A stretch of DNA of 64,000 nt from NCBI GenBank assembly GCA_023461035.1, contig JAEWOD010000027.1:118747-182746 (forward strand), read 5' to 3'. The notes beneath the pieces were generated by a model. The model did not search any database and had not been told where the DNA came from. It was given only the letters and a program-made list of their open reading frames with translations. The translations under genes were made by a program, and so were the position numbers. Positions 1-8,277 of this stretch are shown piece by piece. Positions within the stretch are counted from its first letter, which is position 1; each line of letters begins with the position of its first letter. The stretch comes from Bacteroidota bacterium. Its GTDB lineage: Bacteria; Bacteroidota; Bacteroidia; Flavobacteriales; Weeksellaceae.

Positions 1-1
1 T

Positions 2-250
2 GATTTTGAAACAAACGGAATACTTACAGCCGTCAATGGCTCTAACACTCAAACCGGAAATTGGAACAACGGCGGGGATGACAGCGCAAACAAATTGAAC
101 ATTGATTTTCCTTCCGCACAGGATGACAGTCCGTTTGAAGAGATTTCGGAGGATTGGAACATCATTACAAAAACCGTTACAAAAATCGAATTAAAGCACG
201 TCAGTGGTGGCGATGGCAGTATTGATTTACTGACATTTGAAAAAATCTGA
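2..250 (+). CDS. C-terminal part of a lipocalin-like small lipoprotein (5' end outside window)
   Basis: An open frame runs in from the left edge and stops at 250 (TGA), giving the last 82 residues. The tail (DDSPFEEISEDWNI, then KIELKHVSGGDGSIDLLTFEK) matches the C-terminal pattern of the small lipocalin-like lipoproteins common in flavobacteria, where a beta-barrel ends in a ..LKDVSGG..DLLTFEK strand. The match is from memory of the family, not a search. The signal peptide, lipobox and start lie outside the window, so export cannot be verified. A strong terminator follows 20 bp after the stop. Confidence 0.6.
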   Translation, partial: DFETNGILTAVNGSNTQTGNWNNGGDDSANKLNIDFPSAQDDSPFEEISEDWNIITKTVTKIELKHVSGGDGSIDLLTFEKI

Positions 251-268
251 TAAAGAATTATTTTACGG

Positions 269-308
269 AAAAAGCCGGTTTGGAAAATATTTTCAAGCCG
301 GCTTTTTA
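269..308 (+). terminator. Rho-independent terminator
   Basis: The arm AAAAAGCCGG pairs with CCGGCTTTTT across an AT-rich loop and is followed by a T-rich run. It lies between a plus-strand gene ending at 250 and coaX ending at 341 on the minus strand. Because the stem has A-tracts on one side and T-tracts on the other it could serve both genes. Confidence 0.85.
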
Positions 309-340
309 TTTAAATCTGAAACTTAAAATAATAATCGAAT

Positions 341-1087
341 TCAGGTATATAATATTTTCAACCCTTTGATCGTATGAAGTGCATCCTGTACATTGATTTT
401 ATCCGTCAATGGAGCATATACAGCACTCATTCCGCCGGTCGCAATTACAAAACATTTATCGTTTACCTCTTCATTTATCCTATCAATCATCCCCTCCACA
501 AAACTTAAAAAACCATACACCATCCCGCTTTGCATACAACTAACCGTATCAAAACCCAATACTTTTTCCGGTGGTTTCATTTCTATTTCGGGCAATTGAG
601 CGGTTTCATCAATCAAGGATTTTAAGGCCGTATTGATGCCGGGCGCAATCACAACACCAAGCGTGAACCCGCTTTCATCTATTCCCGTAAAAGTAAGTGC
701 CGTCCCGAAATCGATAACTATTTTTTTTCCTTTGTACAGGTGATGAGCTGCAACCGCATTGGCAAACAAATCGGTACCCATTTGTTTGGATTTGTGTTTT
801 ACTTCAGACGGCGTATCTCTGTCCACAACTTTGGGCGAAATACCATGGATTCTGCGCAAAGAATTTACCACTGCTGCCGTCATGGGAGGAACAACCGAAC
901 CGACAACAATTTCTGTGATGTCTTCTTTCTTTAAACCAAATGGCTTATACATACTGTTGAACTTCGCAAAACATTCGTCTTCCGTCCGATAGGGTTTTGT
1001 ATTGATCGTCCAGGAAATGATTTCTTCATCCGATTTGAATACACCAAAACGGATGTTTGAATTTCCGATGTTTACAGCCAGCAACAT
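341..1087 (-). CDS. coaX: Type III pantothenate kinase
   Basis: Phosphorylates pantothenate to 4'-phosphopantothenate, the first step of coenzyme A synthesis in the cytoplasm. The 248 residues match the usual family length. Visible motifs are the N-terminal phosphate-binding loop (NIGNSNIRFGVF, residues 6-17), the GTDLFANA segment, the DFGTALT loop that binds the substrate phosphate region, and the PGINTALKSL segment of the dimer interface. It begins 1 nt after the stop of the upstream M1 peptidase gene, so the two are co-transcribed and probably translationally coupled. panC and panD, which make the substrate, lie about 55 kb away in the same window. Confidence 0.95.
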   Translation of the reverse strand: MLLAVNIGNSNIRFGVFKSDEEIISWTINTKPYRTEDECFAKFNSMYKPFGLKKEDITEIVVGSVVPPMTAAVVNSLRRIHGISPKVVDRDTPSEVKHKSKQMGTDLFANAVAAHHLYKGKKIVIDFGTALTFTGIDESGFTLGVVIAPGINTALKSLIDETAQLPEIEMKPPEKVLGFDTVSCMQSGMVYGFLSFVEGMIDRINEEVNDKCFVIATGGMSAVYAPLTDKINVQDALHTIKGLKILYT

Positions 1088-1088
1088 T

Positions 1089-2939
1089 TTATTTTGTATA
1101 AGTATTATTGGAATAATTTAAATCGGCCAACCTTAAAGTCGGGTCTATGATTACTCTTTTGACAGGTTTTGAAATTTTAACCGAATAATCTGGATTCGTC
1201 CAAATCCAAGGTTTCAAAACCGTTCGTTTTGTTTCTTTGTATAAATCAAATCCTTCAGCCGGTTTTTCGCCTCTGAGTTCTAAATTGGGAATGTAAAATA
1301 ATTCTTTGCTCCCGTCTGAATATTCGACCAAAAGATCAATCGGCATAGGGAAATTGCTCAGGTTTTTTAAGTCAATCGAATTCGAAGTAACATTTGAAAC
1401 AGCATAATCAATTGTTCTTGTAGTGTTTACAAAAAGATTTTCATACCACTTCAAATTCAACCCGGATATTTTTTCTGCCGTTCTGCGGAAGTCATTTGGT
1501 GTAGGATGTTTGAATTTCCAGTCTTTATAAAATTCTAAAAAGGTTTGTTTTAAATTTTCTTTACCGATGATATATTCTAATTGGATTAGAAATACTTGTC
1601 CTTTTACATAAGCTTCCACGCCATACGCATAATTGGTGTCATAATAATCGGCCAACAAACTCATCGGTTCCTCATATCCGGATTTGGCCAAATCAAAATA
1701 CCCTTCATAGGCCGGATAATTGGGATTGGGCTCCATGGGTTTTTTGAAGATTTCCAAATAAGCCAGATGTTCTGCATAGGAAGTAAAGCCTTCATCCATC
1801 CATTCGTCCACCGTTTCATTAATCCCAAACAAATGTTGAAACCACGAATGAGCGACTTCATGGTAAATAACCCCTACCAAGCTGTCAAAACCACGTTTTC
1901 CGGTTATCAGAGTTGCTGTTCCGTACTCCATTCCGCCATCACCGCCCTGAACGATGGTATAAGTTTCCCATGGATATTTCCCGAAATTACGGCTCATAAA
2001 TTCAAAAAACTGTAGAGTCGGTGTTTCGGCTTCTTTCCAGGTTTTAGCAAGAGATTCATCATTCATCCGCACAAAATAAACTTCCGGCCCATCCAGTACT
2101 TTTTGTTTAGACACTACGAATTCTTTATCGGCCGCCCATGCAAAATCATGGATGTTTTCAGCATGAAACTGCCAAATTACTTTTTCTGTCTGTTTTAATC
2201 CTTCTGATTTTGCAGTTCCTTTTGTTGTATAGCCTTTCACGTTGTCCGGATTCATTAATTTCCCGGAACCACCTATTACATAATCTTTCTGGATTTTTAT
2301 TTTCACATCAAAATTACCAAACGGTGCCACAAATTCTCGTCCTATATATTCGTCCAAATGCCATCCATACGCATCATAATGTGCCATTTTTGGATACCAT
2401 TGGGTCATGGAAAAATCCACGCCTTCTTTTGAATTTTTTCCGCCTCTTCTGATTAATTCCGGAACCTGTGCTTTCCAAACCATATCAAAAGTTGTTTTCT
2501 GACCCGGCGCCAAAGGGTTTACCAGTTTCACTTCCAAAATGGTTCCGTTGACCGAATAGGTAAGATTCTTTCCGTTTTGTTTAAGGGATTGTATTTTTTG
2601 AAATCCAATGTTTTCTTCTGACAATGCCGCAATTCTGCTTTTAATTGTTCCGTTTGATTCTTTGGTGATCATCCGTCCATCCGGATCTTTGATGTTTGTC
2701 AACCGATAATCCATGGCGCTCCCCGGCTGAAAAGCATTATAATAAATGTGAAAATAAACTTTGTCCAATTTTTCGGGCGAATTGTTTGTGTACTCCAATT
2801 TCATTTTTCCGTCATATTGAAATTGGGCATCATCCACCTCAATCTGCATATCATAATCGACTCTTTGTTGCCAATTTTCCTGAGCCCACAAAGACATCCC
2901 GATCAATTGAATCCATAAAAAACAAAACTTTATCCTCAT
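1089..2939 (-). CDS. M1 family zinc aminopeptidase, exported
   Basis: A 616-residue gluzincin of the M1 family that removes N-terminal residues from peptides. The N-terminus is a short signal peptide ending near residue 20 (WAQ). The exopeptidase motif is present as GGMEYG (335-340, a variant of GAMEN). The zinc site is HEVAH at 360-364, with the third ligand E383 in the VDEWMDEGF segment. The C-terminal part after about 480 is a short beta-rich region, shorter than in four-domain M1 enzymes. No T9SS tail is visible, so it is probably periplasmic. It lies between ruvC and coaX in one minus-strand operon. The natural substrate is unknown. Confidence 0.9.
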   Translation of the reverse strand: MRIKFCFLWIQLIGMSLWAQENWQQRVDYDMQIEVDDAQFQYDGKMKLEYTNNSPEKLDKVYFHIYYNAFQPGSAMDYRLTNIKDPDGRMITKESNGTIKSRIAALSEENIGFQKIQSLKQNGKNLTYSVNGTILEVKLVNPLAPGQKTTFDMVWKAQVPELIRRGGKNSKEGVDFSMTQWYPKMAHYDAYGWHLDEYIGREFVAPFGNFDVKIKIQKDYVIGGSGKLMNPDNVKGYTTKGTAKSEGLKQTEKVIWQFHAENIHDFAWAADKEFVVSKQKVLDGPEVYFVRMNDESLAKTWKEAETPTLQFFEFMSRNFGKYPWETYTIVQGGDGGMEYGTATLITGKRGFDSLVGVIYHEVAHSWFQHLFGINETVDEWMDEGFTSYAEHLAYLEIFKKPMEPNPNYPAYEGYFDLAKSGYEEPMSLLADYYDTNYAYGVEAYVKGQVFLIQLEYIIGKENLKQTFLEFYKDWKFKHPTPNDFRRTAEKISGLNLKWYENLFVNTTRTIDYAVSNVTSNSIDLKNLSNFPMPIDLLVEYSDGSKELFYIPNLELRGEKPAEGFDLYKETKRTVLKPWIWTNPDYSVKISKPVKRVIIDPTLRLADLNYSNNTYTK

Positions 2940-2976
2940 ATTTTAATTCATTTGGGTAAACATACGAAATTTGGTT

Positions 2977-3522
2977 TTAAACTTTCCTGTCCGGATTCTC
3001 TTTCAAAAAAGAATTCCAACCGGAATAAGTTTTGGTCACCGCTTCATTTCCAGTATTAAAAAAATGACAAACCGCTGCCGCCAAACCGTCTGTGGAATCC
3101 AGTCGTTTGGGCAATTCTTTTAGATTTAGAAGATTTTTCAGCATTCCTGCCACTTGTTCTTTGGAAGCGTTTCCATTTCCGGTGATGGATTGTTTGATTT
3201 TTTTTGGGGAATATTCCGTAATCGGAATTTCCCGATAAAGTCCGGCTGCCATAGCAACGCCCTGAGCACGCCCCAATTTGAGCATGGATTGGACATTTTT
3301 TCCAAAAAACGGAGCTTCGATGGCTAATTCGTCGGGATGATAGGTATCGATCAATGAAAGTGTTTTATCAAAAATCTTTTTCAATTTTAATTCGTGCGAA
3401 TCGTATTTGTGCAATAAAAGTTCGTCGAGCAAAAGAAACTGCATTTTCTTTTTTTCAACTTTGATCAATCCAAATCCCATCACGGTCGTTCCGGGGTCGA
3501 TGCCTAAAATGATTTGCTCCAT
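2977..3522 (-). CDS. ruvC: Crossover junction endodeoxyribonuclease RuvC
   Basis: Resolves Holliday junctions together with RuvAB. The 181 residues fit the family. The acidic metal-binding residues are visible: D9 in LGIDPGTT, E69 in LAIEAPFFG, and D142/D145 in LDSTDGLAAA. The segment GKNVQSMLKLGRAQGV is the conserved DNA-binding helix region. It is the first gene of an operon with the M1 peptidase and coaX (37 nt and 1 nt gaps). A perfect -7 box (TAACTTTG on the minus strand) sits just upstream of the ATG. Confidence 0.95.
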   Translation of the reverse strand: MEQIILGIDPGTTVMGFGLIKVEKKKMQFLLLDELLLHKYDSHELKLKKIFDKTLSLIDTYHPDELAIEAPFFGKNVQSMLKLGRAQGVAMAAGLYREIPITEYSPKKIKQSITGNGNASKEQVAGMLKNLLNLKELPKRLDSTDGLAAAVCHFFNTGNEAVTKTYSGWNSFLKENPDRKV

Positions 3523-3526
3523 TTTC

Positions 3527-3534
3527 CAAAGTTA
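3527..3534 (-). promoter_or_regulatory. -7 box of the ruvC operon
   Basis: The minus strand reads TAACTTTG, an exact match to the Bacteroidota -7 consensus TAnnTTTG, with its end 4 nt upstream of the ruvC ATG. No clear TTG -33 element is seen at the usual spacing. If this box is used, the transcript would have almost no leader. Confidence 0.45.
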
Positions 3535-3592
3535 TTGTTTGCATTTGACTTATGAAATAATCATTATCTTAGTTTTCTAAAACTTATTAAAC

Positions 3593-4072
3593 ATGAAAAA
3601 CCTTGCTTATTTCATTGCTGTTTTTTGTTCTCTGGCTTTCCTAAATCCTTTGACTGCTCAAGATCATCAACCTGGGCCCATGGTGACAATTAAAGGCTAT
3701 AAAAATGCACTCAACAAAAAAGTGGCTAAAAAACCTATAAAGGCCGAATTAATTGTGGACTTGCCACATATTAAAATGTATAAAGCATATGTTCATAGCA
3801 CCATGAGTTCCAGTACCGGCGGGGGAATGCGGACCAATGTAGATGTCAGTGATACTTTCTGGTATTGTTTACGGCCGGGTGAAGATGTAGCAACCATCAT
3901 TTCCTGGACATTTAATACACAAGTCAATAAAAACAATGTTTTCCGGAAAAATGCAGCCAAATATTTCAAAGATTACCCTGCTTTAAGTAGTAAAATTGAA
4001 AACAGGGATTACAAGCACAAGGACATCATCCAGGTGGCAGAGGAATATAATAACTGGAAATCAGGGAAATAG
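3593..4072 (+). CDS. Secreted protein of unknown function
   Basis: 159 residues that I do not recognise. A clear signal peptide occupies residues 1-23 (hydrophobic stretch, then LTAQ). The mature part is basic and beta-rich, with a glycine/serine patch (MSSSTGGGMRT) and no cysteine pair or catalytic motif. There is no T9SS sorting tail, so a periplasmic location is most likely. It is transcribed away from ruvC and ends 1 nt from the convergent DUF1801 gene, leaving no room for a separate terminator. Confidence 0.75.
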   Translation: MKNLAYFIAVFCSLAFLNPLTAQDHQPGPMVTIKGYKNALNKKVAKKPIKAELIVDLPHIKMYKAYVHSTMSSSTGGGMRTNVDVSDTFWYCLRPGEDVATIISWTFNTQVNKNNVFRKNAAKYFKDYPALSSKIENRDYKHKDIIQVAEEYNNWKSGK

Positions 4073-4073
4073 A

Positions 4074-4472
4074 TTAATTCTTTTTAAAGGATTGGTCAAA
4101 CCTTAAAGCTTCCTTTAGTATTTTCTGTAAGGCTTTAACATCAATTTCTTCGGGCGAATGATAAATTTTGTAAAAAATCTGTTTGTTGGTTCCATGCTTT
4201 AGATAGTTGTCTTTGTCTTTTAGAGAACTGCCGTACCAAAAAGAAATCATCACACCCGATTTAATTCCACCTCTGGGAATAGTTGAAGGCCAAATCAAAC
4301 AAATCGAACGATTTCCATAGAAAAAAGGAACATTGTAGGAGAATTTTTCTTTGGCTCGGTTTCCCAACACCTCCCAAACAATTTGTCGTAAAACATCAAC
4401 CAAAATCATTTCTTCCGGCGGAAGTAAATCATAGAGTTCAACCCATGATTTTATTTTGAATTTCTCTTTCAA
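4074..4472 (-). CDS. DUF1801 domain protein (YdhG-like)
   Basis: 132 residues matching the DUF1801 fold, a small alpha/beta domain related to frataxin-like folds. The characteristic KFSYNVPFFYGN strand-turn and the GVMISFWYGSSLKD segment are present. Biochemical role unknown. It lies 8 nt downstream of the fused pyrimidine gene and is probably co-transcribed. The start appears to be TTG (4472), since no in-frame ATG precedes the conserved part. Confidence 0.75.
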   Translation of the reverse strand: MKEKFKIKSWVELYDLLPPEEMILVDVLRQIVWEVLGNRAKEKFSYNVPFFYGNRSICLIWPSTIPRGGIKSGVMISFWYGSSLKDKDNYLKHGTNKQIFYKIYHSPEEIDVKALQKILKEALRFDQSFKKN

Positions 4473-4480
4473 CTTAATGA

Positions 4481-5830
4481 TTAACCTAAACTATGCAGAT
4501 ACGCATTCCAGCCTTTGGTTTGGTATTCCTGTGCTGATTCTGCCGGATTGGCTGATTGGTAAATTCCGCGACCCACTATGATAAAATCGGTATGGTAGTT
4601 TTTACAAACCCTTTCCGGTGTGTTATATTGTTGCCCTTTGTTGTCCCCTGCCGAACTGATGTTAACGCCCGGTGTAAACAAAAGCAAATCGTCAGAAATT
4701 TTTCTCTGCGCTACCGCTCCCATCACATTAGATGCATTTTCAGCTACATTCAGTGCTTTTGTGATATAATAATCATCTGTCAGAGTACCTTTTGAAGACA
4801 TTTCCACAATCGCCACAACACCTACGTTTTCAAACACTTTCAAACTTTCTTCTCCGGCGATGACATGCGAAGTAATCATATCTGCCCAGCTTCCTATTTT
4901 GTAAATTCCTTCTTTGAATTGTAGTTCCTGAGTATTTCCAATATCCCCAAACTTCCGGTCTTCAAACAGCAAAAATTCTTTTTCTCTTGCGATTTGTTTC
5001 AATTGATCAATTAAGTCAAAACTAAAATCTTTGATGATATCGGTATGGAGTTTCAGTGCGACGATGTACTGTCCCACTTCCTCTGCCAGTTTCAACAATT
5101 CGGCTGAAGTAATCACATCGGCTGAAGCAATCAAATTGGACTGTTTTTTCAAAGCGATTTCTACCAATCTCTTCCCAACCGGATGTTGGATTTTCTTTTT
5201 TTCCAACGGAACTCTTTTTATTTCCGGTGGTGCCGGCGGATTATTTAAAAAGTTTTTGATTCTTGCCAATTCGGCATCATTTAAACGATGATATTTGTGT
5301 AGTATATCAACCGCTTCGTTAATGGTAAACAACGTATGGACGGTATACCCTTTCTTTTTCAGCTTATCAATTCCGCCTTGTTCCCGATCCAAAACCACCA
5401 CGATATCCGTTACTTTCAATCCTTCACGCTCGATTTCGTCTATCGTTTCAAGCAAACTTTGACCGCTGGTAATCACATCTTCCACCAACAAACAATTTTG
5501 TCCATCTTCATACACTCCTTCCACCATGCGTTTGGTTCCATAACCTTTGTTTTCTTTTCGTTTGATAATTAACGGGATTCCGCTCGCCAGACTCATGGTC
5601 GTACCCATCGGTAAAGCAGCATAAGGAACTCCACAAATCAATTCAAAAGGAGATTTCTCCACCAAATCCAAAAGACTGTTCGCCAATGTTTTTAATAATT
5701 GCGGGCTGGAAGAAAGTGGACGTAAATCCACATAAAAAGGCGATTCTATACCGCTTTTCAAGGTAAAATTTCCAAATTTGATGATTCCTAATTCGTATGC
5801 TTTGAGTAAAAAGTCTTCGCGTTGCTGCAT
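4481..5830 (-). CDS. Bifunctional orotate phosphoribosyltransferase / OMP decarboxylase (UMP synthase-type fusion)
   Basis: Carries out the last two steps of de novo UMP synthesis in one 449-residue chain. Residues 1-195 are the orotate phosphoribosyltransferase, with the PRPP loop LLVEDVITSGQS at 114-125. A proline-rich linker (198-212) leads to the decarboxylase at about 215-449, with K260 (ALKLHTDI) and the catalytic D291/K293/D296 cluster in FEDRKFGDIGNT. The decarboxylase motif FEDRKF.DIGNT and the domain order are those of animal and plant UMP synthase. Most bacteria have separate pyrE and pyrF. The start at 5830 puts the first OPRT helix in place, and an exact -7 box lies 16 nt upstream. 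Confidence 0.93.
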   Translation of the reverse strand: MQQREDFLLKAYELGIIKFGNFTLKSGIESPFYVDLRPLSSSPQLLKTLANSLLDLVEKSPFELICGVPYAALPMGTTMSLASGIPLIIKRKENKGYGTKRMVEGVYEDGQNCLLVEDVITSGQSLLETIDEIEREGLKVTDIVVVLDREQGGIDKLKKKGYTVHTLFTINEAVDILHKYHRLNDAELARIKNFLNNPPAPPEIKRVPLEKKKIQHPVGKRLVEIALKKQSNLIASADVITSAELLKLAEEVGQYIVALKLHTDIIKDFSFDLIDQLKQIAREKEFLLFEDRKFGDIGNTQELQFKEGIYKIGSWADMITSHVIAGEESLKVFENVGVVAIVEMSSKGTLTDDYYITKALNVAENASNVMGAVAQRKISDDLLLFTPGVNISSAGDNKGQQYNTPERVCKNYHTDFIIVGRGIYQSANPAESAQEYQTKGWNAYLHSLG

Positions 5831-5846
5831 TTCTAAAAGGTTTGCG

Positions 5847-5854
5847 CAAAGTTA
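5847..5854 (-). promoter_or_regulatory. -7 box upstream of the UMP synthase fusion gene
   Basis: The minus strand reads TAACTTTG, an exact TAnnTTTG match, 16 nt upstream of the ATG at 5830. No convincing -33 TTG was found at 19-21 nt. Confidence 0.45.
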
Positions 5855-5976
5855 AACGATTTCAGGAGTTGAGACTGATAAATTGAACTGAATCTTCTTA
5901 TGATTTTTCCACAATTTGAAAAAATCTTTTATCCCGTCAGAAATCCTTACATTCGTCTTTCAATTGAATTTTAATT

Positions 5977-7089
5977 ATGAAAAGAATTATTTGCGCAGTT
6001 GTTCTTTTTGGAACCTTTGCATTTGGACAAAAATCAGAATACCAATTCACAAAAGTCATCGATTTGACCCCCACTCCGGTATTAAGCCAGGGAAAAACCG
6101 GGACTTGCTGGAGTTTTTCAACCACTTCATTTCTGGAGTCGGAAGTAAAAAGGCTGACCGGAAAAGAAATCGACTTATCGGAAATGTATGCGGTGCGGAT
6201 GACCTATCCCGAAAAGGCGTATAATTATGTTTATCGACAAGGAAAAGCGCAGTTCAGTGAAGGCGGTTTGAGCCATGATGTGATGAATGCCGTTGCCAAA
6301 CACGGAATTGAACCCAATGAAGTTTATTTGGGCATGACTCCTGGAAAAGATACGTTTGACCATTCCGAACTGGAAAAGAACCTGACTGTCCAATTGGAAA
6401 AAATTGTCAAAGACCCCAAAAAAAACCTGAAAGAAAACTGGATGAATTCCATCCAATCGACATTGGACGAATACATGGGGAAAGCTCCTGAAACTTTTAT
6501 GTATGAAGGAAAGGAATACACTGCGAAGTCATTCGCTGCCGAACTAAAAATCCATGCCGAAGATTATGTAACGCTGACTTCGTTTACCCATCATCCGAAT
6601 TATTCAAAATTCATTTTGGAAATTCCAGATAATTTCTCCAACGGAAGTTATTACAACCTGCCTTTGGACGAATATACGCAAGCACTGAACGATGCTTTGC
6701 ATAAGGGTTTTACCGTTGCTCTGGATGCCGATGTGAGCGAAAAAACATTTTCAAGCCAAGCCGGTTTAGCCATTTGGCCAAGTGAAGGAAGCGAAAAAGA
6801 CTATTTTAAAGTTTTGCTTCCGGAAAAATCCATCGATGCCGAAATTCGCCAAAAAGCATTTGAGAATTATGATACGACAGACGATCATTTGATGCATATC
6901 ACCGGAATTTTAAAAGACCAAACCGGAAACCTTTATTACGATGTCAAAAATTCCTGGGGAACAAAAGACCTTGGAAACGGTGGACACATTTATATGTCCA
7001 TTCCTTATTTCCAAATGAAATCCATCGCCTATACCGTTCATAAAGATGCTTTGAGTAAAGAATTGAAAAAGAAATTGGGGATTTTGTAA
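5977..7089 (+). CDS. C1 family cysteine peptidase (bleomycin hydrolase/PepC type), exported
   Basis: A 370-residue papain-fold peptidase. It has a signal peptide (residues 1-17, ending FAFGQ). The oxyanion glutamine and nucleophile are Q38 and C44 in QGKTGTCWSFS, the histidine is H304 in DDHLMHITG and the asparagine is N325 in VKNSWG. These fit subfamily C1B (bleomycin hydrolase, aminopeptidase C), usually cytosolic, so the signal peptide is notable though common in Bacteroidota paralogues. No prodomain and no T9SS tail are seen, which implies the periplasm. Monocistronic between divergent and co-directional neighbours. Confidence 0.9.
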   Translation: MKRIICAVVLFGTFAFGQKSEYQFTKVIDLTPTPVLSQGKTGTCWSFSTTSFLESEVKRLTGKEIDLSEMYAVRMTYPEKAYNYVYRQGKAQFSEGGLSHDVMNAVAKHGIEPNEVYLGMTPGKDTFDHSELEKNLTVQLEKIVKDPKKNLKENWMNSIQSTLDEYMGKAPETFMYEGKEYTAKSFAAELKIHAEDYVTLTSFTHHPNYSKFILEIPDNFSNGSYYNLPLDEYTQALNDALHKGFTVALDADVSEKTFSSQAGLAIWPSEGSEKDYFKVLLPEKSIDAEIRQKAFENYDTTDDHLMHITGILKDQTGNLYYDVKNSWGTKDLGNGGHIYMSIPYFQMKSIAYTVHKDALSKELKKKLGIL

Positions 7090-7146
7090 TTGAATCTGAT
7101 TTAGAATTAATCCAAAACATTCGGAATGAAAATTGATTCATTCAAC

Positions 7147-7197
7147 AGCCCTAACTAGGTTTCCACCACGGCGGACAAGTAAAACCCTGTTAGGGCT
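7147..7197. repeat. Imperfect inverted repeat upstream of nadA
   Basis: The 9-nt arm AGCCCTAAC (7147-7155) pairs perfectly with GTTAGGGCT (7189-7197). Beyond a 2x2 mismatch, GGTTT pairs with AAACC. The central 20 nt contain CCACCACGGCGG, GC-rich for this genome. The structure ends 16 nt before the likely nadA start. It could be a small dispersed palindromic repeat or an RNA hairpin in the nadA leader. Confidence 0.6.
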
Positions 7198-7213
7198 TAA
7201 AAAACTTAAATCA

Positions 7214-8218
7214 ATGCAGACAATCGAAAAAGCAACGGTCACACTTCCCATAAAAGGCTATTTGGATATAGAAATCCCAAAAGGAATTGATCTAATAGCA
7301 GAAATCAACAAAATGCGCAAAGAAAAAAACGCGATTATTCTGGCGCATTATTACCAAACGGGCGACATTCAGGATATTTCTGATTTTCTAGGTGACAGTT
7401 TACAACTGGCACGTGCGGCGGCTGATACGGATGCCGATATGATTGTTTTCTGCGGTGTTCATTTCATGGCAGAAGCAGCCAAAATCCTGAACCCAACCAA
7501 AAAAGTGATTCTGCCGGACACTTTGGCAGGCTGTTCGCTTGCCGATTCCTGTACAGGTGAGGGTTTGCGCGCGTTTCGTGAGCAGCATCCCGGTTCCATT
7601 GTGGTGAGCTATATCAATTGTGATGCAGGTGTGAAAGCAGAAAGCGACATCATCGTTACTTCTTCAAATGCCGAAACCATCATCAATTCGTTGCCGTCGG
7701 AACAGAAAATAATTTTTGCACCCGATAAAAATTTAGGTCGATATTTAAATCAGGTTACCGGACGAAAAATGATCCTTTGGGACGGTGCCTGCATGGTGCA
7801 CGAGGCTTTTTCTCTGGAAAGAATCGCTCAGCAGATGGCCGAAAACCCGAATGCAAAATTAATTGCCCATCCCGAATCGGAAGAGCCGGTTTTACAGGTG
7901 GCGGATTTCATTGGTTCTACTTCCCGATTATTGGATTATATTCAAAATGATGAATCACAGGAATTTATCATCGCAACCGAAGAAGGAATCATCCACGAAA
8001 TGCGAAAATTAGCTCCGCATAAAAAACTGATTCCGGCTTTGACACAAGACGAAAGCTGTAATTGCTCCGAATGTTTTTACATGAAGCGAAACACGATGGA
8101 GAAATTATATCTCTGCATGAAATATGAATTACCCGAAATCCAAATCGAGGAAGGATTGCGTGTAAAAGCTTTGAAATCGATCAATAGAATGTTGGAAATG
8201 TCTGCAAAGATTAAATAA
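7214..8218 (+). CDS. nadA: Quinolinate synthase
   Basis: Condenses iminoaspartate with dihydroxyacetone phosphate to quinolinate in NAD synthesis, using an oxygen-sensitive [4Fe-4S] cluster. With the start at 7214 the protein has 334 residues. An upstream in-frame ATG at 7133 would add 27 residues read through the inverted repeat, which I reject. Visible motifs are AHYYQTGDIQDISDFLGDS (44-62), the cysteine-rich segments LAGCSLADSC (105-113) and WDGACMVHE (189-197), and CNCSEC (282-287), which together supply the cluster ligands. No nadB or nadC is adjacent, so the gene stands alone here. Confidence 0.95.
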   Translation: MQTIEKATVTLPIKGYLDIEIPKGIDLIAEINKMRKEKNAIILAHYYQTGDIQDISDFLGDSLQLARAAADTDADMIVFCGVHFMAEAAKILNPTKKVILPDTLAGCSLADSCTGEGLRAFREQHPGSIVVSYINCDAGVKAESDIIVTSSNAETIINSLPSEQKIIFAPDKNLGRYLNQVTGRKMILWDGACMVHEAFSLERIAQQMAENPNAKLIAHPESEEPVLQVADFIGSTSRLLDYIQNDESQEFIIATEEGIIHEMRKLAPHKKLIPALTQDESCNCSECFYMKRNTMEKLYLCMKYELPEIQIEEGLRVKALKSINRMLEMSAKIK

Positions 8219-8277
8219 GCGGGATGATGGGTGTTGGAAGATGGAAGTATTTTCTCAAATCAATATTGCATTTTAGA

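Noticed and set aside
1596..2015. Plus-strand open frame of 139 codons inside the M1 peptidase gene
   Set aside because: Antisense to the zinc-site region of an intact M1 gene.
7133..7213. Upstream in-frame start for nadA
   Set aside because: The additional 27 residues are translated from the inverted repeat and do not resemble NadA N-termini; the ATG at 7214 fits the family.
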